In this document: positions 23,141 through 27,807 of the stretch, piece after piece
How the letters are laid out: each line of letters begins with the position of its first letter
Numbering within the stretch: the stretch's first letter is position 1
Source: DATLSM01 sp035534175
GTDB taxonomy: Bacteria; Actinomycetota; Thermoleophilia; Solirubrobacterales; 70-9
Length of the DNA: 27,807 bases
Direction: 5' to 3'
Assembly: GCA_035534175.1 (NCBI GenBank)
Contig: DATLSM010000082.1
Location: forward strand, 1 to 27,807
The notes under the pieces: generated by a model
The model's database searches: none
Told to the model about the DNA's origin: nothing
What the model saw: the letters and a program-made list of their open reading frames with translations, nothing else
Program-made: the position numbers and the translations under genes

Positions 23141-25087
23141 TCAGCCGCCCTCGCTCCGGGCGCGCACCAAAGCGGCGAAATCGGCGGCGGGCATCGCGCC
23201 GAGCTCACCCTCATCGTGGGAACGAACGGCCAGCGCTCCGACTGCCTCCTCGCGGTCGCCGACGATGAGCATGAAGGGATAGCGCCCCAGCTCGGCGTCG
23301 CGGACCTTCCTCCCGACCGACTCGGTGCGCTCGTCCAGCTCGACCCGCACGCCGGCCTGGCGCAGTTCCGCGCCGACTCGCCGGGCGTAGGCGTTGTGGC
23401 GGTCAGAGACCGGCAGCACGATCGCCTGCACCGGCGCCAGCCAGACCGGGAAGCGGCCGGCGTAGTGCTCGATCAGGATCCCGGCGAAGCGCTCCATCGA
23501 GCCGAGCAGGGCGCGGTGGATCATCACCGGCCGGTGGGGGACATCGTCGGGGCCGATGTAGGTGAGGTCGAAGCGCTCGGGCATCTGGAAGTCGAGCTGG
23601 CAGGTGCCGCACTGCCAGGAGCGCCCGAGCGCATCGGTGGCATGGAAGTCGATCTTCGGGCCGTAGAAGGCGCCGTCGCCCGGGTTCAGCTCGTACTCGC
23701 GGCCCTGGCGCTCGAGCGCCTCGGTCAGCGCCGCCTCCGCCCGCTTCCACTGCTCCTCGCTGCCCATCGCCTTCTCCGGCCTGGTCGAGAGCTCGACCTG
23801 GACGTCCTCGAAGCCGAAGCGCGCGTACAGCTCGTCGATCGCCTCGCAGATGTCGGCAACCTCGTCGGTGATCTGCTCCTCAGTGCAGTAAACGTGCGCG
23901 TCGTCCTGGGTGAAGGCGCGAACCCGCAGCAGGCCATGCAGGACCCCCTCGCGCTCGTTGCGGGTGACGCGGCCGAACTCCGCCAGGCGCAGCGGCAGCT
24001 CGCGGTAGGAGTGGCGCTCGGAGCCATAGACGAGGCAGGCCCCGGGGCAGTTCATCGGCCGCAGGGCGAAGCGGCGCTCGTCGGCCTCGACGAAGTACAT
24101 GTCCTCGCGGTAGTTCTCCCAGTGGCCGGAGCGGTGCCACAGCTCTTCGTCGAGCATCTCGGGGGTGGCGATCTCCCGGTAGCCGCGCTTGCCAAGCTGG
24201 GCCTGGACCTCGTCCTCGATCAGGCGCAAAAGCGTGGTGCCGCTCGCCAGCCAGAACGGCATCCCGGGAGCCTCCTCGCGCAGCATGAAGAGGCCAAGCT
24301 GAGGGCCGAGGCGGCGATGGTCGCGGGCCTTTGCCTGCTCGATCCGCTCCAGGTGGGCCTCCAGTTCCCTCTCCGTGAAGAAGGCGGTTCCGTAAATGCG
24401 GGTCAGCATCGGGCGGTTCTCATCACCTCGCCAGTAGGCACCCGCGAGGGAGTTCAGCCTCACCGCCTTGATCTGCCCGGTCGAGGGTCCATGCGGACCG
24501 CGACACAGATCCTCGAAGGGCCCGTTGCGGTAGAGCGAGACCGTCTCAACCCCACCATCGCGGACCAGGTCCTCGATCAGCTCGACCTTGTAGTCCTCCC
24601 CCCGCTCGCGGAAAATCTCGATCGCCTCGGCGACGGGGAGATCGCGGCGCGAAAACACCTCGTCGGCCGCGATGTGGGCGCGCATCGCCGCCTCGATCGG
24701 CTCCAGGTCGGAGTCGGTGATCTTCACCTCCTGGGGGAAGTCGAAGTCGTAGTAAAAGCCGCCCTCGATCGGGGGGCCGATCGTCACCCTGGTCCCCGGG
24801 TAGAGCTCCTGCACCGCCTCGGCCATCACATGGGCGGCGTCGTGGCGGATCAGATCCAGGGCCTCGGGGTCGCGGTTGGTGAGGATCGCAATCTCGGCCA
24901 CGCTGGGCAGCGGCGCACCTAGATCGCGCAGCTCGCCGTTGACCCGAATAGCCAGCGCCGCCTTGGCCAGGCCGGGACCGATCGCGGCGGCGGCATCCGC
25001 CCCGGTGGCACCTTCGGGCAGTTCCAAGGGGGTGCCGTCGGGCAGCATGACGGTGATCTTTTGGGTCGCGGCCTCGATGCGGCTCAT
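23141..25087 (-). CDS. thrS: threonyl-tRNA synthetase
   Basis: Class II enzyme that charges tRNA-Thr. The 648-residue protein has the full bacterial layout: TGS domain (~8-70), editing domain with RHDAAHVMAEAV and the later CRGPHGPSTG, catalytic core, and C-terminal anticodon-binding domain (~540-648, PVWLAPVQAIVLPVSDRH). The active-site zinc ligands are visible as Cys in RPMNCPGAC, His in TQDDAHVYC and His in PVMIHRALLGS. The ATG at 25087 starts MSRIEAATQKITVMLPDG, a normal N-terminus; no Shine-Dalgarno is clear. It is 99 nt downstream of the membrane-protein gene and followed by the infC promoter. No T-box-like leader was recognised upstream. Confidence 0.97.
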   Translation of the reverse strand: MSRIEAATQKITVMLPDGTPLELPEGATGADAAAAIGPGLAKAALAIRVNGELRDLGAPLPSVAEIAILTNRDPEALDLIRHDAAHVMAEAVQELYPGTRVTIGPPIEGGFYYDFDFPQEVKITDSDLEPIEAAMRAHIAADEVFSRRDLPVAEAIEIFRERGEDYKVELIEDLVRDGGVETVSLYRNGPFEDLCRGPHGPSTGQIKAVRLNSLAGAYWRGDENRPMLTRIYGTAFFTERELEAHLERIEQAKARDHRRLGPQLGLFMLREEAPGMPFWLASGTTLLRLIEDEVQAQLGKRGYREIATPEMLDEELWHRSGHWENYREDMYFVEADERRFALRPMNCPGACLVYGSERHSYRELPLRLAEFGRVTRNEREGVLHGLLRVRAFTQDDAHVYCTEEQITDEVADICEAIDELYARFGFEDVQVELSTRPEKAMGSEEQWKRAEAALTEALERQGREYELNPGDGAFYGPKIDFHATDALGRSWQCGTCQLDFQMPERFDLTYIGPDDVPHRPVMIHRALLGSMERFAGILIEHYAGRFPVWLAPVQAIVLPVSDRHNAYARRVGAELRQAGVRVELDERTESVGRKVRDAELGRYPFMLIVGDREEAVGALAVRSHDEGELGAMPAADFAALVRARSEGG

Positions 25088-25186
25088 GCTACTTGTGGCC
25101 CACGAAGCGGCTATCTCCGAACCGGGGACGATCTCCGACCCCGCGCTCGCAGATCTTGGCGCTCTGGTAAGCGATTACTACCGCGA

Positions 25187-26962
25187 TCAGCGGGGAGCGC
25201 CCTGGCGCGCCTGGCGCACGGCGATCAGCGGGCAGGGACTGCGGCCGCGAGCCGGGCCGACGCGTTCCCAGAGCACGTAGGGGCTAACGACGCGGCGAAG
25301 GCGCAGGCGGGGGAAGGGCGGGCGGGCGGGCGGGCCTTCGGCGACGACGAAGCGCACCCCCGGAGGCGGAGCCGAGCCCGCTTCGGAACCCGCCTCGATG
25401 CAGACCCTGCCGCCGCGCAACTCCCAGGCGAGGTAGGGGACGCCGTGCTGTTCGGCGAGCAGCCCGTGGGGTGCCAGCACCAGCGTCGATCCCGACGCGA
25501 GCAGGGGCCGCAGGTCGGCCAGCGCCGGCGTGTAGGTGCTCGGGCCGACCGGTGTATTGGCCAGGGCGAGCAGCGAACACGCTCCCGCGGCGAGGACATA
25601 CAGCGAGGTGACGGGCCGGCGCAGCAGCGGCAGGAGAATCGTTAGCGCCGCCAGCGGCGCGGCGATCTCGATCGCCTTGGCGGCGGTGTATGGGGTGCCG
25701 CCGAGGCGGGCGGCGGCATAGGCCAGGACGCAAGCGGTCAACCCCGAGACAATCGCCGTCTGGCGCCGGCGCCAGCACAGGGCGAGACCGTAGGCCAGCA
25801 GGATCGCGGCGAAGGCAGCGCCCAGGTAGTAGCCGAGCGCCGGCATCGCGCCCGCTCCCGGAGCGAGGCGGAAGTCACCGGAGGGCCAGATGCCGAGCGC
25901 CTCAAAGGGCGAGATCTGGCCGAAGAGGTTGCCCAGGCCGGGGCCCTTGGGGGCAAAAGTTTCGAAGCGACGGAAGTCGAGCATTCGCCCGACCTCGGGG
26001 GCCGCCAGGACGGCGAAAGCGACCAGGGCGAGAGTGAGTGCGCGCAGTGGCGAGGGTCCAAAGCCGCTGGCCTCGGGTCCCGTCGTGGGCGCCGCCCTTT
26101 GGCTTTTGCCCCGGGCCAGTTCGACCATCGCCCAGATCGCTGCGCTCGCCGCGAGCCAGGCCAGGCCCGGGAAGCTGTAGGTGTAGACGCTGCCAATGGC
26201 TAGAAGGGCCGGGGGGACGAAGCGCAGGGGGGAGGCTCGCCAGGTGGGATTGATCGTCCCCTCGCGCAGGCAGAGGGCGAAGGCCAGGACGAACAGAGCC
26301 TGCATCGTCTCCTTGAAGTCGCCCTGGGCGAAATAGGAGGCGACCAGGTACGGAATGCCGACCAGCAGGGCGCCGATCGTGCGGCGCAGCGGCGGCAGGT
26401 CGGCGAAGGCGGCGAGGGCTGCCAGCGGGGTGAGGACCGCGACAGCGACCGTGAGGCCGGTGAAACCCCCTACGAGGCCGACGCCGAGACCCTTGTCGAG
26501 GGCGACCACGATCGAGTGCGGGCCGAGCGGGTAACCCTGGCGAAGGAGTTGGGACGCTTCACCGTGGGCGAGACGGGCTGCCGTCAGCAGGTGCTGGGAC
26601 ATGTCCGGGTTGAGGCTGGTGCCGAGGATGCCGAAGTGACCTTCGGCGAGGAAGGGGAGCGAAGCCGCCAGGAGCGAGAGGACTGCAACCGGCGCGCCAA
26701 TCCGCAGCGCCTCGCCAGCGTCCTCGACTCGACCGCGCAGGAAGAGGACCGCTGCGAGCACGAGCGCGATTACAGAGAGAGCGGAGATCGTCCCGTGACC
26801 CGGAAGGCGCACCGTCCCCCAACAGATGGCGCAGAGCAGGGCCAGACCCAGAGGCGGCGACAGCCACGACCAGCGGCGCTGCCCACAGAGCGCGATCGCC
26901 GCCTGCCCGATAGCCAGCGCGGCGGCGCAAACCGCCAGTACAGCTGCATAGGTGCCCAACAT
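25187..26962 (-). CDS. large polytopic membrane protein, GT-C glycosyltransferase-like
   Basis: A 591-residue integral membrane protein with about 12-13 hydrophobic helices spread over residues 1-480 and a C-terminal, probably extracytoplasmic domain of ~110 residues ending SPYVLWERVG. A long loop after helix 4 contains SLNPDMSQHL, an acidic motif located where GT-C enzymes carry their metal/donor-binding residue. The topology and the soluble tail fit lipid-linked-sugar glycosyltransferases of the GT-C class, but no specific family was recognised, so the enzyme call is inference. The ATG at 26962 starts MLGTYAAVLAV directly with helix 1; no ribosome-binding site is evident, and the start lies 4 nt from the tRNA-like fragment. 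Neighbours (thrS, infC) do not inform function; wecB ~3 kb away is also envelope-related. Confidence 0.7.
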   Translation of the reverse strand: MLGTYAAVLAVCAAALAIGQAAIALCGQRRWSWLSPPLGLALLCAICWGTVRLPGHGTISALSVIALVLAAVLFLRGRVEDAGEALRIGAPVAVLSLLAASLPFLAEGHFGILGTSLNPDMSQHLLTAARLAHGEASQLLRQGYPLGPHSIVVALDKGLGVGLVGGFTGLTVAVAVLTPLAALAAFADLPPLRRTIGALLVGIPYLVASYFAQGDFKETMQALFVLAFALCLREGTINPTWRASPLRFVPPALLAIGSVYTYSFPGLAWLAASAAIWAMVELARGKSQRAAPTTGPEASGFGPSPLRALTLALVAFAVLAAPEVGRMLDFRRFETFAPKGPGLGNLFGQISPFEALGIWPSGDFRLAPGAGAMPALGYYLGAAFAAILLAYGLALCWRRRQTAIVSGLTACVLAYAAARLGGTPYTAAKAIEIAAPLAALTILLPLLRRPVTSLYVLAAGACSLLALANTPVGPSTYTPALADLRPLLASGSTLVLAPHGLLAEQHGVPYLAWELRGGRVCIEAGSEAGSAPPPGVRFVVAEGPPARPPFPRLRLRRVVSPYVLWERVGPARGRSPCPLIAVRQARQGAPR

Positions 26963-26965
26963 GTA

Positions 26966-26990
26966 TGGGCGTTACTGGGTTCGAACCAGT
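26966..26990 (-). pseudogene. tRNA 3'-end-like fragment (T-arm plus acceptor strand)
   Basis: The minus strand reads ACTGG-TTCGAAC-CCAGT (5-bp T-stem with a canonical GTTCGA-type loop), then AACGCCC-A, exactly the layout of a tRNA 3' end with discriminator A. A partly matching 5' acceptor strand (GAGCGTT, 6 of 7 pairs) is found at 27041-27047, giving tRNA-like total length, but no D-arm and no anticodon loop with U33 can be drawn between. It is a degenerate tRNA or the 3' half left at an integration site. The plus-strand reading of such T-arms (GVTGFEPVASG) is a known source of false ORFs. Confidence 0.45.
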
Positions 26991-27199
26991 GGCCTCCGGC
27001 TTTTCGAGCAAGACGGCCACGACGAAACGGAAGGCCAGAAAACGCTCTGCAAAGTCGAAAGAAGCTGATTGGGACGCGGGGCCATTTCCGGCCAAATTAG
27101 ACGAAATCCGAAGGGTTTGGGCAGGAGAGCGTCCCGCTGCCCAATGGAATGACGCCGGGACGGTTCCTCGCATTAGGCGAATGACCTGGGCAGTCGTCC
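26991..27199. other. gene-poor stretch of lower GC
   Basis: About 250 bases between the membrane-protein start and the next ORF hold no convincing gene. The DNA is visibly richer in A (e.g. runs near 27020-27070) than the rest of the window. Apart from the tRNA-like fragment and its possible 5' partner at 27041-27047, I see only small inverted repeats such as CCCG-TAATT-CGGG near 27209-27221. It may be foreign or decayed DNA. Confidence 0.4.
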
Positions 27200-27241
27200 T
27201 TGTGGGGGCCCGTAATTCGGGCTGGTAGGCGTTTGGCTTGG

Positions 27242-27601
27242 ATGGAAGCCCAACCAAACTCCGCCCTGGAGGCCTCACGAGATCAAAGGCAGTGGGCGGA
27301 GCGAGAGAAAGTAGTTAATCGAGAAATAGCCGGCGCCGCCCGTTTCGATCAGCAGTTCACCCAGGTGATGGGCGGTGCTACCTCAGATGCCGTGGTACAG
27401 GAGGCCGAGACCACACAGCGCGTCAATGCCCTCGTTGGGAACCTGTACTGGCTCAGGTGGAACCCGCCGCTGAAGTGCCGGGAGAGCTGTGCGGACCTCT
27501 CGAGCGACCACCTGGCTACGGAGCTCATTCAGCTCGCCCACCGGGCGGAGAGGACCATGCGCGCGAATGTGTCATCGATCTGCTTCTGGAGCGTCACGTA
27601 A
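27242..27601 (+). CDS. doubtful unknown ORF next to the tRNA-like fragment
   Basis: A 119-residue frame from ATG 27242 (a GTG at 27200 would add 14 residues) to TAA 27601. It is hydrophilic and helical at first (EASRDQRQWAEREKVVNREI) and ends with two late Cys residues. Third positions are GC-rich in the second half but mixed at the start, unlike the neighbouring genes. A GC-rich hairpin follows the stop by 4 nt. No family is recognised and no good ribosome-binding site is seen. It may be a small acquired gene, a remnant, or chance. Confidence 0.35.
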   Translation: MEAQPNSALEASRDQRQWAEREKVVNREIAGAARFDQQFTQVMGGATSDAVVQEAETTQRVNALVGNLYWLRWNPPLKCRESCADLSSDHLATELIQLAHRAERTMRANVSSICFWSVT

Positions 27602-27605
27602 CTTA

Positions 27606-27621
27606 AGCCCGCTCACGGGCT
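27606..27621 (+). terminator. GC-rich hairpin without T-run
   Basis: AGCCCG-CTCA-CGGGCT, a perfect 6-bp stem with 4-nt loop, 4 nt after a TAA. No T-tract follows on the plus strand; on the minus strand it is followed by TTAAGTT. It is terminator-like at best. Confidence 0.25.
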
Positions 27622-27659
27622 CTCAGGGCGCCTGACTCGGCCGAAAGTCCAGCGTCGCC

Positions 27660-27688
27660 TTGTGGTGGTGCCTTGCCGCACGTAGGGT
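27660..27688 (+). promoter_or_regulatory. weak candidate promoter for the last gene
   Basis: TTGTGG, 17 nt, TAGGGT, ending ~36 nt before the ATG at 27725. Spacing is right, but both hexamers are poor. Confidence 0.2.
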
Positions 27689-27724
27689 CCCCCTCCTCGT
27701 TCCACAACTCGAAGGAAGGGATTC

Positions 27725-27807
27725 ATGAGACGCCTCAAAGGCAAGCTCACCTATGCCAACGTCATCTCGACCCTCTGCCTGTTCTTGCTGCTCGGCGGGG
27801 GTGCTGC
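27725..27807 (+). CDS. secreted or surface protein, N-terminus only
   Basis: The window ends 27 codons into this gene. The start MRRLKGKLTYANVISTL followed by the hydrophobic CLFLLLGGGAA reads as a signal sequence. This RLxGKLTYANV-LGGGAA N-terminus is one I associate with many exported proteins of Thermoleophilia, whose mature parts vary (often repeat-rich or unknown), so function cannot be predicted. A strong purine-rich ribosome-binding site, GAAGGAAGGG, lies at 27711-27720. Confidence 0.85.
   Translation, partial: MRRLKGKLTYANVISTLCLFLLLGGGA

Noticed and set aside
25088..25186. T-box or other riboswitch upstream of thrS
   Set aside because: The gap is only 99 nt, with no T-box consensus, no terminator and no specifier-like hairpin.
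26966..27047. Complete minus-strand tRNA gene
   Set aside because: T-arm and acceptor fit, but no D-arm can be drawn, the anticodon stem mispairs and position 33 is not T. It is kept only as a tRNA-like fragment.
26965..27228. ORF starting MGVTGFEPVASGF
   Set aside because: Its first codons are the plus-strand reading of a tRNA-type T-arm, a well-known source of false protein predictions. The rest has no protein-like character.
1..27807. CRISPR arrays, transposases, phage or toxin-antitoxin genes
   Set aside because: None was seen. The only tandem repeat is the coding one in infC.

Overview
The window looks like chromosomal DNA of a high-GC actinobacterium, most likely class Thermoleophilia (Solirubrobacterales or a relative). 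Three things point there. The sequence is very GC-rich with frequent GTG starts. The block rpmI-rplT-rRNA methyltransferase-pheS-pheT-argC-argJ-argB-argD-argG is an actinobacterial arrangement. The truncated last gene begins with MRRLKGKLTYANV followed by a hydrophobic LLLGGG segment, an N-terminus I associate with secreted proteins of this class. Nothing was searched, so the lineage call is recognition only.

Left part (1-9300): gltX sits behind a small unknown gene on the minus strand. nfo (endonuclease IV) is on the plus strand. Then on the minus strand come an acyl-CoA dehydrogenase, a cysteine-rich unknown protein, replicative dnaE, and a secreted coiled-coil protein ending in an Rpf/transglycosylase domain. 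Several genes here have a -10-like hexamer 8-9 nt before the start codon and no clear Shine-Dalgarno, which suggests leaderless mRNAs.

Middle part (9360-20500): one long minus-strand gene train, read right to left: tsnR-like methyltransferase, pheS, pheT, argC, argJ, argB, argD, a coiled-coil protein, a Thr/Ser-rich membrane protein, argG, and a 50-residue membrane protein. Many junctions overlap or touch (ATG..TGA, GTGA, ATGA, TAG/GTG, TGATG), so translational coupling is likely. It joins Phe-tRNA charging to the ornithine/arginine pathway. argF and argR, which usually lie between argD and argG in actinobacteria, are replaced by two uncharacterised genes. argH does not follow argG.

Right part (20500-27807): rpmI and rplT (minus strand) end in a strong intrinsic terminator just before the methyltransferase gene. 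A plus-strand UDP-GlcNAc 2-epimerase gene (wecB-like) separates rpmI-rplT from infC and ends tail-to-tail with infC inside a shared CTAG. infC has a good sigma-70-type promoter downstream of thrS. Further right are a large polytopic membrane protein (GT-C-like), a tRNA 3'-end-like fragment, a short stretch of lower-GC DNA with one doubtful ORF, and the start of a secreted protein gene.

No rRNA, intact tRNA, CRISPR array, transposase or phage gene was seen. The most unusual parts are the two unknown genes inside the arg cluster, the coupled micro-gene after argG, the wecB interruption of the infC-rpmI-rplT group, and the tRNA-like scar near the right edge.
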